A stretch of DNA of 64,000 bases from contig NZ_CP031467.1 of NCBI RefSeq assembly GCF_003368325.1, forward strand, positions 930,001 through 994,000. Reading direction: 5' to 3'. Positions 52,151-61,733 of the stretch are shown piece after piece; the first letter of the stretch is position 1, and each line of letters starts with the position of its first letter. Source of the stretch: Paraburkholderia caffeinilytica. Lineage in GTDB: Bacteria > Pseudomonadota > Gammaproteobacteria > Burkholderiales > Burkholderiaceae. The notes beneath the pieces are model-generated. The model was not told where the DNA came from and searched no databases. It saw nothing but the letters and a program-made list of their open reading frames with translations. The translations under genes and the position numbers were made by a program.

Positions 52151-53464
52151 TCAGACCGGCGCCGGTTGCCGGCGCGCCGTGCGAAACACCGGGAAACGCA
52201 CGGTGAAGGTGCTGCCGCGTCCCTCTTCGCTCTTCACGTCCAGTTGGGCATCGTGCCGTTGCAGCACATGCTTGACGATAGCGAGACCGAGGCCCGTCCC
52301 GCCCGTATCGCGCGAGCGGCTGCGATCGACGCGATAGAAGCGCTCGGTCAGACGTGGAATGTCCGCAGCCGGAATCCCCAAGCCGCTGTCCGTGACCGAA
52401 AAAACCGCACTGCCGCCGCTGGCCTGCCAGCTCACCTTGATTGCACCGCCGTCCGGCGTATAACGGATCGCATTGGTCACGAGGTTGCCAAGCGCACTGA
52501 GTATTTCCGTTTCCACGCCGGTGACCGTGAGCCCTTCGTCGGCGTCGAACACGATCCTGTGGTGGTCGCTCGACAGGTTTTCCGCGTCGTCCTTCAGATG
52601 CCGCAGCACCGCGCGCATATCGATCATCTGATCGCTCGGCGGCTTGTTGTCGCCTTCAAGCTTCGCCAGCACCAGCAGGTCGTTGACGATGTGACGCATG
52701 CGCGAAGCCTGCTGTTCCATCAATTCGAGGTAGCGCGCGCGCTCGGCTTCACCGAGCGGAAGTTCCCGCATCGTTTCGAGAAAACCCGACAACACGGTCA
52801 ACGGCGTCTTCAATTCGTGCGACACGTTGGCGACGAAGTCGCGCCGCATCGCGTCGGTACGCTCCAGCTCGGTGATGTCCTGCGACAGCACCAGCTTGCG
52901 ATTCTCGCCGTAGGGAAACACCTGCACCGACAGCACGTTCTGGCGCTTGTCGCCCATGCCGCGCATGATCAGCATCTCTTCGTAGCGATGCGAATTCAGA
53001 TAGCGCACGAAATCCGGCTGACGCACCAGATGCGTGATGTGCTGACGCAGATCGCGTTTCGCATCGAGTCCGAAATGAAGTTCGGAGATCGCGTTGCACC
53101 ACTCGATCTGATCGTGATCGTCGAGCATCGCCACGCCGTTCGGCGACGCCTGGATCGCCTGGATGAAACGCGAATGCTGTTGCTCGACCTGACGCACCTG
53201 CGCATGCCAGCGCTTCGCAAGCTTGTGCAGACGGTAGTAAATTTCGCCCCAGATGCCGGGAGCGCTCGGCACTTCGCCGTAGACCGGCGCGTCGAGCAGG
53301 CGCCACAAACGCTGCTTGTGGAAGGTGCTGAAGAGGCTCTGCGCGAGCAGCATGACGATCGCGAGGACCAGCCCTGCCTTGACGTTCACGAGTGCGCCGA
53401 CCACCACGCACAGAACAGCCAGCAGCACGACCGACACGATGGAGCGCGCCCAGATGATGTTCAT
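52151..53464 (-). CDS. phoR: Phosphate-regulon sensor histidine kinase PhoR
   Basis: Membrane kinase of 437 aa that controls PhoB. Two N-terminal membrane helices (about residues 8-45), a PAS domain (about 97-200, FIQAIQASPNGVAMLDDHD), the HisKA helix pair with phospho-acceptor His about 216 (FVANVSHELKTPLTVLSGF), and the HATPase with N box (LVTNAIRYTPDGG), GLGIPAADIPRLTERFYRVD and GGTGLGLAIVKHV. Last gene of pstSCAB-phoU-phoB-phoR; 149 bp separate it from phoB. Confidence 0.96.
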   Translation of the reverse strand: MNIIWARSIVSVVLLAVLCVVVGALVNVKAGLVLAIVMLLAQSLFSTFHKQRLWRLLDAPVYGEVPSAPGIWGEIYYRLHKLAKRWHAQVRQVEQQHSRFIQAIQASPNGVAMLDDHDQIEWCNAISELHFGLDAKRDLRQHITHLVRQPDFVRYLNSHRYEEMLIMRGMGDKRQNVLSVQVFPYGENRKLVLSQDITELERTDAMRRDFVANVSHELKTPLTVLSGFLETMRELPLGEAERARYLELMEQQASRMRHIVNDLLVLAKLEGDNKPPSDQMIDMRAVLRHLKDDAENLSSDHHRIVFDADEGLTVTGVETEILSALGNLVTNAIRYTPDGGAIKVSWQASGGSAVFSVTDSGLGIPAADIPRLTERFYRVDRSRSRDTGGTGLGLAIVKHVLQRHDAQLDVKSEEGRGSTFTVRFPVFRTARRQPAPV

Positions 53465-53613
53465 GTTCTAGCGATCGAAGAGAAAACCGTCCACGCCGGT
53501 ATCTGAAAACGCGGCGCCGCTTAACGTACCGATGTAACCGACGTGATCTGTGCGGCGTATGCGGCATCTATGGCGCGCGTGGCTATAGCCCCGCCATTCG
53601 CGCTACCGCAAAG

Positions 53614-54321
53614 TCAGGCGCTCTTCGCGAGCCGGTAGCCACTGCCGCGCACCGTCTCAATCATAGCATCGCACCCAGCCGGCTTGAGCGCCGCGCGCAG
53701 ACGCTTGATGTGCACGTCCACCGTGCGCTCTTCGACGAACACGTGGTCGCCCCACACCTGATCGAGCAGTTGCGTGCGGCTGTGCACGCGCTCCGGGTGC
53801 GTCATGAAGAAATGCAGCAGGCGGAATTCGGTCGGACCGAGATCGAGCTTGATCTCGCTGCCTTCCGCATGCGCGGCGACGCGGTGCGTGGCCGGATCGA
53901 GCTTCAGGCCGTTGATCGCGACCAGGTCCTCGGTCAACTGCGGCGCGCGGCGGCGCAACACCGCCTTGATACGCGCCATCAGTTCCTTCGGCGAAAACGG
54001 CTTGGTGACGTAGTCGTCGGCGCCGATCTCGAGGCCGAGCACCTTGTCCTGCTCATCGCCACGCGCGGTCAGCATGATGATCGGAATGTGCTTGGTGCGC
54101 TCGTTGTTGCGCAGATCGCGAGCGAACGCGATGCCCGACTTACCCGGCAACATCCAGTCGAGCAGCACGAGATCGGGCAGTACGTCGCTGATCAGGTTCT
54201 GCGCCTGCTCCGCGTTATACGCGCGAATCGGGCAGTGGCCGGCGTGCTGAAGATTGACCGAAATCAGCTCGGAAATGGCGGGCTCATCTTCAATGACGAG
54301 AATGCTGCTGGGCATCGGCAC
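53614..54321 (-). CDS. phoB: Phosphate-regulon response regulator PhoB
   Basis: 235-aa OmpR/PhoB-type regulator that binds Pho boxes when phosphorylated. Receiver domain with acidic pocket IEDEP (about residues 10-14), phosphorylated Asp about 55 (LVLLDWMLPGKSG) and Lys about 106 (YVTKPFSPKEL). C-terminal winged helix about 135-233 with LLDQVWGDHVFVEERTVDVHI (core GDHVFVEERTVDVHI) and RGSGYRL. Twenty bases after phoU. Confidence 0.97.
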   Translation of the reverse strand: MPMPSSILVIEDEPAISELISVNLQHAGHCPIRAYNAEQAQNLISDVLPDLVLLDWMLPGKSGIAFARDLRNNERTKHIPIIMLTARGDEQDKVLGLEIGADDYVTKPFSPKELMARIKAVLRRRAPQLTEDLVAINGLKLDPATHRVAAHAEGSEIKLDLGPTEFRLLHFFMTHPERVHSRTQLLDQVWGDHVFVEERTVDVHIKRLRAALKPAGCDAMIETVRGSGYRLAKSA

Positions 54322-54341
54322 CTCTGGTCCTTATATCTGGA

Positions 54342-55046
54342 TTAACTGAGTGCTTCGCGTTCGAGCGCGTCGCGCGACTTGTGCCGCACGTCGGTGCCCT
54401 TGACGATGTAGATGATGAATTCAGCGATGTTCTTCGCGTGGTCGCCGATCCGTTCGATCGCCTTGGCGATGAACAGAAAATCGAGGCCCACCGAAATCGA
54501 ACGCGGATCTTCAGTCATGTACGAAATCAGCTTGCGAACGAAAGCGCGGAATTCTTCGTCGATCGCCTTGTCGTCGCGCATGATCTGCGCGGCGGCGACC
54601 GTGTCGAGACGCGCGAATGCGTCCAGCGCGCGGCGCAGGATCGACACCGCCATTTCGCCCGACAATTTGATCTCGGCGATATTGATGCTGCGCGAGGCGC
54701 CGTCTTCCATCAGGCGCTTGGTGCGCTTGGCGATTTTTTCGGCTTCGTCGCCGGCGCGCTCGAGATTCGTGATGGTCTTCGAAATCGCGATCAGGAGGCG
54801 CAAGTCGCGCGCGGCCGGCTGACGGCGCGCGATGATGTTGCTGCACTCTTCGTCGATCTCGACTTCCATCGTGTTCAGGCGGTCTTCAGCGGCGATCACC
54901 TGCTCGCACACATCGAGATCGAAGTTGTTGAGCGCGATCATCGCGTTGACGATCTGCGACTCGACCAGGCCGCCCATTTCGAGCACCTTCGACGAAACGA
55001 GGTTCAGATCGGCGTCGAACTGGCTGGACAGATGTTTATCGGACAT
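54342..55046 (-). CDS. phoU: Phosphate transport regulator PhoU
   Basis: 234-aa cytoplasmic protein of two three-helix bundles that links PstSCAB to PhoR and represses the regulon in high phosphate. The duplicated metal-binding motif E/D-xxxD appears in each half (DRLNTMEVEIDEEC, about residues 52-65, and RDDKAIDEEFRAF, about 155-167). Located between pstB and phoB in the usual order. Confidence 0.96.
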   Translation of the reverse strand: MSDKHLSSQFDADLNLVSSKVLEMGGLVESQIVNAMIALNNFDLDVCEQVIAAEDRLNTMEVEIDEECSNIIARRQPAARDLRLLIAISKTITNLERAGDEAEKIAKRTKRLMEDGASRSINIAEIKLSGEMAVSILRRALDAFARLDTVAAAQIMRDDKAIDEEFRAFVRKLISYMTEDPRSISVGLDFLFIAKAIERIGDHAKNIAEFIIYIVKGTDVRHKSRDALEREALS

Positions 55047-55074
55047 GTCGTACTCCGTTGTTTTGCGCGGCGGC

Positions 55075-55923
55075 TTAGCCGAAGCGGCCAGTGATGTAGT
55101 CCTCGGTTTCCTTGCGGACCGGTTTGATGAAGATCTTTTCGGTGTCGCCGAATTCGATCAGTTCACCGAGGTACATGTAGGCAGTGTAGTCCGAACAGCG
55201 CGCGGCCTGTTGCATGTTGTGCGTCACGATCACAACCGTGTAATCGCTCTTCAGTTCGGCGATCAGTTCTTCGATGCGGCCCGTGGAAATCGGGTCGAGC
55301 GCGGAACACGGTTCGTCGAGCAGCAGCACTTCGGGACGGATCGCGATACCGCGTGCGATACACAGGCGCTGCTGCTGGCCGCCGGACAAACCGTAGCCGC
55401 TCTGGCCCAATTTATCCTTTACCTCGTTCCACAGCGCGGCCTTGGTCAGCGCCCATTCCACGCGGTCGTCCATTTCCGAACGCGGCAGCGTTTCGAACAT
55501 CTTCACGCCGAACGCGATGTTGTCGTAGATCGACATCGGAAACGGCGTCGGCTTCTGGAACACCATGCCGATCCGCGCGCGCAGCAGCGAAATATCGCGC
55601 TTGGAGGTCAGCAGGTTTTCGCCGTCCATCAGAATCTCGCCTTCGGCGCGTTGCTCCGGATAGAGCGCGTACATCTTGTTGAGCGTGCGCAGCAAGGTGG
55701 ACTTGCCGCAACCCGACGGGCCGATGAAGGCGGTCACCTTGCCTTCGGGAATCCGCAGATTGATGTTCTTCAGCGCGTGATACTTGCCGTAGAAGAAGTT
55801 CAGGTCGTTGATCTCGATCTTCGGACGCGACTGGGCTTGCGCCTGGCCGCTTTGGGCGGGATCGAAACCGGCGGGCGCCGTCGGACGCGTGCCCGGATTG
55901 AGTTGAGTTTCTGCCATATTCAT
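55075..55923 (-). CDS. pstB: Phosphate ABC transporter ATP-binding protein PstB
   Basis: 282 aa. Walker [10 protein letters not shown] (about residues 66-74), signature [16 protein letters not shown] (about 174-189), Walker [15 protein letters not shown] (about 193-206) and the H-loop [15 protein letters not shown]. An N-terminal extension of about 30 residues (Pro/Gln/Ala-rich) precedes the fold, longer than in E. coli PstB. It drives uptake with PstA/PstC; 28 bp before phoU. Confidence 0.97.
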   Translation of the reverse strand: MNMAETQLNPGTRPTAPAGFDPAQSGQAQAQSRPKIEINDLNFFYGKYHALKNINLRIPEGKVTAFIGPSGCGKSTLLRTLNKMYALYPEQRAEGEILMDGENLLTSKRDISLLRARIGMVFQKPTPFPMSIYDNIAFGVKMFETLPRSEMDDRVEWALTKAALWNEVKDKLGQSGYGLSGGQQQRLCIARGIAIRPEVLLLDEPCSALDPISTGRIEELIAELKSDYTVVIVTHNMQQAARCSDYTAYMYLGELIEFGDTEKIFIKPVRKETEDYITGRFG

Positions 55924-55940
55924 CGGATTACACTCCGCCC

Positions 55941-56837
55941 TTACTTATTCGAAAAGATCGTGCGCGCGAGGATGTTCAATCCCAGCACCGCGAGCGTGAT
56001 CAGGAAGACGCCGGCCCACGCGAGCGATTGCCACTGCGCAAACGGGCTCATCGCGAACTTGTAGATCGTGACCGGCAGGTTCGCGACCGGCTGGTCCATG
56101 TTCAACGAGAAGAACTGGTTCGACAACGCCGTGAACAGCAGCGGCGCCGTTTCACCGGCAATGCGTGCAACGCCGAGCAGCACACCCGTGACGATGCCGG
56201 CGATCGACGCCTTCAGCGTGATCGACAGTATCATCTTCCACTTCGGCGTGCCGAGTGCGAAAGCGGCTTCGCGCAGCGCATTCGGCACCAGCTTCAGCAT
56301 GTTCTCGGTGGTGCGGATCACGATCGGAATCTGCAGCAGCGCGAGCGCGAACACGCCGGCCCACCCGCTGAAGTGGCCCATTTTCGCCACGACGAGCGCG
56401 TAGACGAACAGACCCACCACGATCGACGGCGCCGACAACAGAATGTCGTTGATGAACCGCGTGACACTCGCAAGCCAGCCCTTCTGACCGTACTCGGCGA
56501 GATAGACGCCCGCCAGAATACCGATTGGCGTGCCGACGAACGTTGCGAGCGCAACCAGCATCACGCTGCCGACGATCGCGTTGGCGAGACCGCCGCCATC
56601 GGTGTTTGGCGCCGGCGTGGATTGCGTGAACAATTCGACCGACAGGCCGCCGATGCCGAGACGCAGCGTCGTATAAAGAATCCACACCAGCCACAGCAGA
56701 CCGAACGCCATCGCCGCGAGCGACAGCGTCAGCGCAACCGCATTCTTCGCGCGGCGGCGGCCTTGCAGGCGCACGCGCATTGCTTCGAGCGCGGCGGCGT
56801 CGTTCGAACCCGGCATATTCAAGGTGGGCTGGCTCAT
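55941..56837 (-). CDS. pstA: Phosphate ABC transporter permease PstA
   Basis: 298-aa inner-membrane permease with six helices and the EAA-like loop [24 protein letters not shown] (core [11 protein letters not shown]). ATG at 56837 overlaps the pstC stop (ATGA), so it is translationally coupled. A longer frame upstream of this ATG overlaps pstC out of phase and is not used. Confidence 0.96.
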   Translation of the reverse strand: MSQPTLNMPGSNDAAALEAMRVRLQGRRRAKNAVALTLSLAAMAFGLLWLVWILYTTLRLGIGGLSVELFTQSTPAPNTDGGGLANAIVGSVMLVALATFVGTPIGILAGVYLAEYGQKGWLASVTRFINDILLSAPSIVVGLFVYALVVAKMGHFSGWAGVFALALLQIPIVIRTTENMLKLVPNALREAAFALGTPKWKMILSITLKASIAGIVTGVLLGVARIAGETAPLLFTALSNQFFSLNMDQPVANLPVTIYKFAMSPFAQWQSLAWAGVFLITLAVLGLNILARTIFSNK

Positions 56838-57835
56838 TTCGCGCCCTCCCCTTTTTCGAGGCGAAGCAACATGATCTTCGAAATCGCCAGCACGATGAAA
56901 GTAATCACAAACAGGATCAAGCCGAGTTCCATCAGCGCCGACGTATGCAGGCCCGGATCCGCTTCCGCGAATTCGTTGGCGAGCGCCGAGGTAATGCTGT
57001 TGCCCGGCGAAAACAGCGAGACGTTGTCGAGCAGATTGGTGTTGCCGATCACGAAGGTCACCGCCATCGTCTCGCCGAGTGCGCGGCCGAGACCGAGCAT
57101 CACGCCGCCGATCACACCGCTCTTGGTGAAGGGCAGCACGATCTTCCACATCACTTCCCACGTCGTGCAGCCGATGCCGTACGCCGATTCCTTCAGCAGC
57201 ACCGGCGTGACTTCGAACACGTCGCGCATCACCGAAGCGATATACGGAATGATCATGATCGCGAGAATCACGCCCGCGCAGAGAATGCCGATGCCGATCG
57301 GCGCACCCTTAAACAACGCGCCGACGATGGGAATGCCGCTGAGGAGCGCGCCGAGCGGCTTTTCGAACCACGTCGCGAAGATCGGCGCGAACACCAGCAA
57401 ACCCCACATGCCGTAGACGATCGACGGAATCGCGGCGAGCAGTTCGATGGCGACGCCGAGCGGACGGCGCAGCCACGCGGGCGCGAGTTCGGTCAGGAAA
57501 AGCGCGATGCCGAAGCTGACGGGCACCGCGATGATGAGTGCAATGAGCGAGGTCGCGATCGTGCCGTAAATGGGCACCAGGGCGCCGAATTGCTTGCTAG
57601 GTGGATCCCAGTCGGCGGTCCATAGAAACGCGAGGCCGAATTGCTTGATCGACGGCATGGAGGCGACGATCAGCGAAACGATGATGCCGCCGAGCAGCAA
57701 CAGCGTGACGACGGCGGAGAGACGGGCAAGGCCGCCGAATATAACGTCGCCGGCGCGGCTGGGCGCTTTCTGCTGCGACGTGCTGCCGGGCGGCGTCGAT
57801 CTCGCCGCGCCAGGCGCTAATTGGATATCGGACAT
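56834..57835 (-). CDS. pstC: Phosphate ABC transporter permease PstC
   Basis: 333-aa membrane permease, partner of PstA. Six helices with the [22 protein letters not shown] (core [12 protein letters not shown]) cytoplasmic loop that contacts PstB. Starts [13 protein letters not shown]; an N-terminal soluble stretch of about 30 residues precedes the first helix. Separated from pstS by 159 bp containing a strong hairpin. Confidence 0.96.
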   Translation of the reverse strand: MSDIQLAPGAARSTPPGSTSQQKAPSRAGDVIFGGLARLSAVVTLLLLGGIIVSLIVASMPSIKQFGLAFLWTADWDPPSKQFGALVPIYGTIATSLIALIIAVPVSFGIALFLTELAPAWLRRPLGVAIELLAAIPSIVYGMWGLLVFAPIFATWFEKPLGALLSGIPIVGALFKGAPIGIGILCAGVILAIMIIPYIASVMRDVFEVTPVLLKESAYGIGCTTWEVMWKIVLPFTKSGVIGGVMLGLGRALGETMAVTFVIGNTNLLDNVSLFSPGNSITSALANEFAEADPGLHTSALMELGLILFVITFIVLAISKIMLLRLEKGEGAK

Positions 57836-57917
57836 GAGAGCCTGATGGACCTGTTTCCAGTTGCCGCACGACACCTGTCGCGCGGCTGACAATGCTGGGC
57901 TAACGCCGGAGTAACGC

Positions 57918-57949
57918 CATTGGCCGTCCTCGAATGAGGACGGCCAATG
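57918..57949 (-). other. Intercistronic hairpin between pstS and pstC
   Basis: Perfect 14-bp stem CATTGGCCGTCCTC/GAGGACGGCCAATG with a 4-nt loop, no T-run afterwards. In the transcript it follows pstS. Such hairpins shield an upstream message from 3' exonucleases and make the binding protein more abundant than the permeases; this role is inferred. Confidence 0.75.
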
Positions 57950-57994
57950 TATTGCTGGAGACCTACTGCATGCTGCTTCGCTTAGTTACGTAGC

Positions 57995-59026
57995 TTATTC
58001 AGCGATCGGCTTGCCCGCAGCGTCCTTCACCTTCGACTTCCACTGCGTGCGGATTTCCGACACAACCGACTCCGGCAGCGAGATGTAGTCCAGATCGTTT
58101 GCAGCCTGCGAGCCGTTCTTGAACGCCCAGTCGAAGAACTTCAGCGTTTCCGTGCCTTGCGCCGGCTTGTCCTGCGCCGTGTGCAGCAGCACGAACGTTG
58201 CGCCGACGATCGGCCATGCGTTCTTGCCCGGCTCGTTCGTCAGGATCTGGTAGAACGACTTCGACCAGTCCGCGCCCGCTGCCGCTGCCTTGAACGTTTC
58301 CGTCTTCGGCTCGACCACCGTGCCCGACGAATTCTTCAGGCCGACGTAGACCATCTTGTTCTGCTTCGCGTACGCCCATTCCACGTAGCCGATTGCGCCC
58401 GGCAGACGTTGCACGAAGGCGGCGACGCCGTCGTTGCCCTTGCCGCCCGTACCCGTCGGCCAGTTGACCGTCGAACCCTCACCGACCTTCGACTTCCAGT
58501 CTGCGTTGACCTTCGACAGGTAGTTCGTCCAGATGAAGCTGGTGCCCGAACCGTCGGCGCGGCGAACCACGGCGATGTCGGTATCCGGCAACTTGGCCTT
58601 CGGGTTCAGTGCAACGATCGCCGGATCGTTCCACTTCTTGATCTTGCCCAGGTAGATGTCGCCGAGCACTTCGCCCGACAGCGTCAGTTCACCCGGCGTC
58701 ACGCCCGGCACGTTGACGACCGGCACCACGCCGCCGACCACCGTCGGGAACTGGAACAGGCCTTCCTTCGCGAGGTCTTCGTCCTTCAGCGGAGCGTCCG
58801 AACCGGCGAAGTCCACAGTCTTCGCGACGATCTGCTTCACGCCACCCGACGAACCGATACCTTGATAATTGACCTTGCCGCCACCCGACTTCTGGTACGC
58901 GTCAGCCCACTTCGTGTAAATCGGTGCTGCGAAGGTGCTGCCCGCGCCGGTGATGTCTGCGGCTTGCGCTGCGATCGCGAAAAGCGCGCCAGCGACGCCA
59001 GCGAACACGGTTTGCATCAATTTCAT
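57995..59026 (-). CDS. pstS: Periplasmic phosphate-binding protein PstS
   Basis: 343 aa. Signal peptide about residues 1-22 ([19 protein letters not shown]). Phosphate-contact motifs [16 protein letters not shown] (about residues 27-42), [11 protein letters not shown] (about 56-66), GSDAPL (about 75-80), and [15 protein letters not shown] (about 151-165). GGAGG lies four bases before the ATG at 59026. First gene of the Pst-Pho operon, behind a Pho box. Confidence 0.97.
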   Translation of the reverse strand: MKLMQTVFAGVAGALFAIAAQAADITGAGSTFAAPIYTKWADAYQKSGGGKVNYQGIGSSGGVKQIVAKTVDFAGSDAPLKDEDLAKEGLFQFPTVVGGVVPVVNVPGVTPGELTLSGEVLGDIYLGKIKKWNDPAIVALNPKAKLPDTDIAVVRRADGSGTSFIWTNYLSKVNADWKSKVGEGSTVNWPTGTGGKGNDGVAAFVQRLPGAIGYVEWAYAKQNKMVYVGLKNSSGTVVEPKTETFKAAAAGADWSKSFYQILTNEPGKNAWPIVGATFVLLHTAQDKPAQGTETLKFFDWAFKNGSQAANDLDYISLPESVVSEIRTQWKSKVKDAAGKPIAE

Positions 59027-59363
59027 GAGACCTCCAAGGGTGTGAGCGGTGTGAGCAAATAACACGAACACCGCGAAGCTTAGGGTCTCTTTATGACAGT
59101 AACGTGACTAACCGTGAAACGGATGTGACAGTGGGATTACGAAGGTGAAAGGCGCCCGCGCGGACAAATTGGCGGTTTAGCGGCGTTGCAGGCGTCGCTC
59201 TACAGATTAGGCGAAAAAAATGGGACGCGAACGTTTGCGTAGGGGTGCGGGTCGCTGAAGCAACGGTACTGGGGCCGACGCCGCCCAGAGTCCGACACGA
59301 TGGAGGCGCGGGACGGCCTCGTTCCGAGCCGTCCCGCCTCGCCACCGTCGAGGCATGCGCAGC
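59027..59363. other. Intergenic region between pstS and glmM
   Basis: About 340 bp holding the pstS promoter with its Pho boxes and a hairpin at 59307-59336 (GCGGGACGGC/GCCGTCCCGC, 10 bp, no T-run), possibly the end of the glmM transcript. No gene is supported. Confidence 0.5.
59091..59133 (-). promoter_or_regulatory. Double Pho box upstream of pstS
   Basis: On the minus strand the heptamers CTGTCAC, GTTTCAC, TAGTCAC and CTGTCAT occur with TCA-to-TCA steps of 11, 10 and 11 bp. CTGTCAT/C with 11-bp steps is the PhoB consensus. The site is 65-107 bp before the pstS start, the normal place for PhoB activation. Confidence 0.85.
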
Positions 59364-60722
59364 CTAGGCCGTAGCCCGCTTCACCGCTTCGGCGATCGTT
59401 TCGGCATGGTGAACCGCGTCGTTGACTTTTTCCGCTTCCACCATCACGCGTAGAACGGGCTCGGTGCCCGAGGCCCGAATCAGCACACGGCCGCGGCCGT
59501 TCAGCGCTTCCTCGGCCTTGCTGATGGCGCGGCGGATCGCGTCGCTGCCCTTCCAGTCCGCGCCCGGCTGCATCCGCACGTTGATCAGCTTCTGCGGGAA
59601 CAGCGTCACGCCGCGCAGCAACTCGGCGAGCGTTTTGTCGCTGCGCTTCATCGCGGCCAGCACCAGCAGGGCCGACACGATGCCGTCGCCGGTCGAATGG
59701 CGGTCAAGGGAGAGAATATGGCCGGACCCTTCTGCCCCTAGTTGCCAGCCGTGCTCGCGCAACTGCTCGAGCACGTAGCGGTCGCCCACCGCGGCGCGGA
59801 CGAATTTCACGCCGGCTTCCTGCAACGCGACTTCGACCGCCATGTTGGTCATCAAGGTACCGACCGCGCCTTCCACTTTGCCGTCGGTCGCCATCCGGTC
59901 CTTGACCAGCACGTACAGCAGTTCGTCGCCGTTATACAGGCGGCCTGCCGCGTCCACGACCTGTAGCCGGTCGGCGTCGCCGTCCAGTGCGATGCCGAGG
60001 TCCGCGTGGTTGGCGCGCACCGCGCGCACCAGCGCGTCCGGAGCGGTCGCGCCGACGCCGTCATTGATGTTGAAACCGTTCGGCGCGACGCCGATCGGAA
60101 TCACATCGGCGCCGAGTTCGTGGAACACGTGCGGCGCGACGTCGTACGCCGCGCCGTGCGCACAGTCGACCACCAGCTTCAGGCCGCGCAAGTCGAACGC
60201 TGCCGGGAAAGTGCTCTTGCAGAACTCGATGTAGCGGCCGGCTGCGTCGTCGAGGCGCCGCGCCTTGCCGAGTTGCTCGGAAGCCGCGCACGCGAGCGGC
60301 AGGTCGAGTTGCTCTTCGATCTGCAGTTCCACTTCGTCGGGCAGCTTGTTGCCGTCGGCGGAGAAAAATTTGATGCCGTTGTCGTAGTAGGGGTTGTGCG
60401 AGGCGCTGATCACGACGCCTGCGGCGAGCCGCAGCGCGCGCGTCAGATAGGCGATGCCCGGGGTCGGCATCGGCCCGGCCAGCATGACGTCGACGCCTGC
60501 CGCGGAAAAACCCGCTTCGAGCGCGGCTTCGAGCATATAGCCCGACACGCGTGTGTCCTTACCGATCAGCACAGTAGGCCGTGCGCCCGTCTTCGCCCAG
60601 CGGTCCGCACCGGCGAGCACCTTGCCGGCAGCGTAGCCAAGCCGCAATACAAATTCCGGCGTAATCGGCCCTTCGCCGACCTTGCCCCGAATCCCATCCG
60701 TTCCGAAATAACGACGTGCCAT
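59364..60722 (-). CDS. glmM: Phosphoglucosamine mutase
   Basis: Converts glucosamine-6-phosphate to glucosamine-1-phosphate for peptidoglycan and LPS precursors; 452 aa. Begins [21 protein letters not shown]. Phosphoserine loop [18 protein letters not shown] (Ser about residue 106), metal loop [13 protein letters not shown] (about 246-258), and the C-terminal phosphate site [14 protein letters not shown] (about 418-431). 28 bp after folP, so probably one transcript. Confidence 0.97.
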   Translation of the reverse strand: MARRYFGTDGIRGKVGEGPITPEFVLRLGYAAGKVLAGADRWAKTGARPTVLIGKDTRVSGYMLEAALEAGFSAAGVDVMLAGPMPTPGIAYLTRALRLAAGVVISASHNPYYDNGIKFFSADGNKLPDEVELQIEEQLDLPLACAASEQLGKARRLDDAAGRYIEFCKSTFPAAFDLRGLKLVVDCAHGAAYDVAPHVFHELGADVIPIGVAPNGFNINDGVGATAPDALVRAVRANHADLGIALDGDADRLQVVDAAGRLYNGDELLYVLVKDRMATDGKVEGAVGTLMTNMAVEVALQEAGVKFVRAAVGDRYVLEQLREHGWQLGAEGSGHILSLDRHSTGDGIVSALLVLAAMKRSDKTLAELLRGVTLFPQKLINVRMQPGADWKGSDAIRRAISKAEEALNGRGRVLIRASGTEPVLRVMVEAEKVNDAVHHAETIAEAVKRATA

Positions 60723-60750
60723 GTTTTATGTTCCTCCTTGGCTTGTGGGC

Positions 60751-61665
60751 TCAACCACGCACGCGGCTGTAGTTCGCCGCGTCACGCATGGCTGCCCATA
60801 CTTTCAATGCATCGACTGTTTGCGCGACGTCGTGCACGCGCAGAATGGCCGCACCGCGCCCGGCGGCACACACCGCTGCGGCGACGCTGCCCGCGACGCG
60901 CTCCGGCGCCGGGCGTCCGACGATCGCGCCGACCATCGACTTGCGCGACATGCCGGCGAGAATGGGGTACGGCGGCTCGGCCTGCGGCGCCGTGTCCGGC
61001 AGATGCGCGAGCAGTGCGTAATTGTGTTCGACCACCGCCTTGCCGAAACCAAATCCCGGGTCCACGCTAATGCGCGCACGGGCGATGCCCGCCTGCCTCA
61101 GGGTTGTCACCCGTTCTTCGAGAAACTGCCGAACCTCGCTCACCACGTCGCCATAGACGGGCTCGCCGAGCTGCATGGTCTGCGGCTCGCCGAGCATGTG
61201 CATCACGCACAGACCACATTCGCTGTCGCGTACGGCGTCGACCGCACCGGGCATCCGGAAACCCCAGATGTCGTTGATCAGGTCGGCGCCCGCGGCCAGT
61301 GCGTGACGCATCACTTCCGGCTTGTACGTATCGACCGACAGCGGAACGTTCGCGCCGCGCAGTTGTTCGACCAGCGGGATCACCCGCTCCAGTTCTTCGT
61401 CGAGCGGCACGGGCGGCGCACCCGGACGCGTCGACTCGCCGCCGATGTCGATGATGTCCGCGCCGTCGAGCAGCATGCGCTCGGCCTGGCGCAGCGCATC
61501 GCCGTGCATCGCGTACAGACCGCCATCGGAAAACGAATCGGGTGTGACGTTCAGGATGCCCATGATCAACGGGCGGTCAAAGGTCAGCTTGAAGCGGCCG
61601 CACTGGAGCGGTTCGGGGATGGGAAGAGAAGGAAATTCGACTTTCGACACGTAGCGGTCAATCAC
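60751..61665 (-). CDS. folP: Dihydropteroate synthase
   Basis: Joins p-aminobenzoate to the pterin diphosphate in folate synthesis; sulfonamide target. About 304 aa. Motifs: IMGILNVTPDSFSDGG (about residues 34-49), DIIDIGGESTRPGAPPV (about 69-85), SVDTYKPEV, NDIWGF, ISVDPGFGFGK (about 200) and GMSRKSMVG. The start is uncertain: GTG 61665 or GTG 61650, neither with a clear ribosome-binding site; the ATG at 61716 lies before the hairpin that follows ftsH. Confidence 0.93.
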   Translation of the reverse strand: MIDRYVSKVEFPSLPIPEPLQCGRFKLTFDRPLIMGILNVTPDSFSDGGLYAMHGDALRQAERMLLDGADIIDIGGESTRPGAPPVPLDEELERVIPLVEQLRGANVPLSVDTYKPEVMRHALAAGADLINDIWGFRMPGAVDAVRDSECGLCVMHMLGEPQTMQLGEPVYGDVVSEVRQFLEERVTTLRQAGIARARISVDPGFGFGKAVVEHNYALLAHLPDTAPQAEPPYPILAGMSRKSMVGAIVGRPAPERVAGSVAAAVCAAGRGAAILRVHDVAQTVDALKVWAAMRDAANYSRVRG

Positions 61666-61686
61666 ATAAAACGAATAAATGCAAAA

Positions 61687-61713
61687 CGGGCCGGTGTGAA
61701 ACACACCGGCCCG
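61687..61713 (-). terminator. Strong hairpin between ftsH and folP
   Basis: Perfect 12-bp stem CGGGCCGGTGTG/CACACCGGCCCG with a 3-nt loop, then TTTTG on the minus strand. It lies 20 bp past the ftsH stop and before the folP start; it may terminate or attenuate transcription into folP-glmM. Confidence 0.75.
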
Positions 61714-61733
61714 CACTTTCTACTGGTCGCCTA

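Noticed and set aside
55941-57161. pstA starting at 57161
   Set aside because: The extra 108 residues overlap pstC in another frame and are Arg/Asp-rich noise; ATG 56837 with the ATGA overlap is the normal start.
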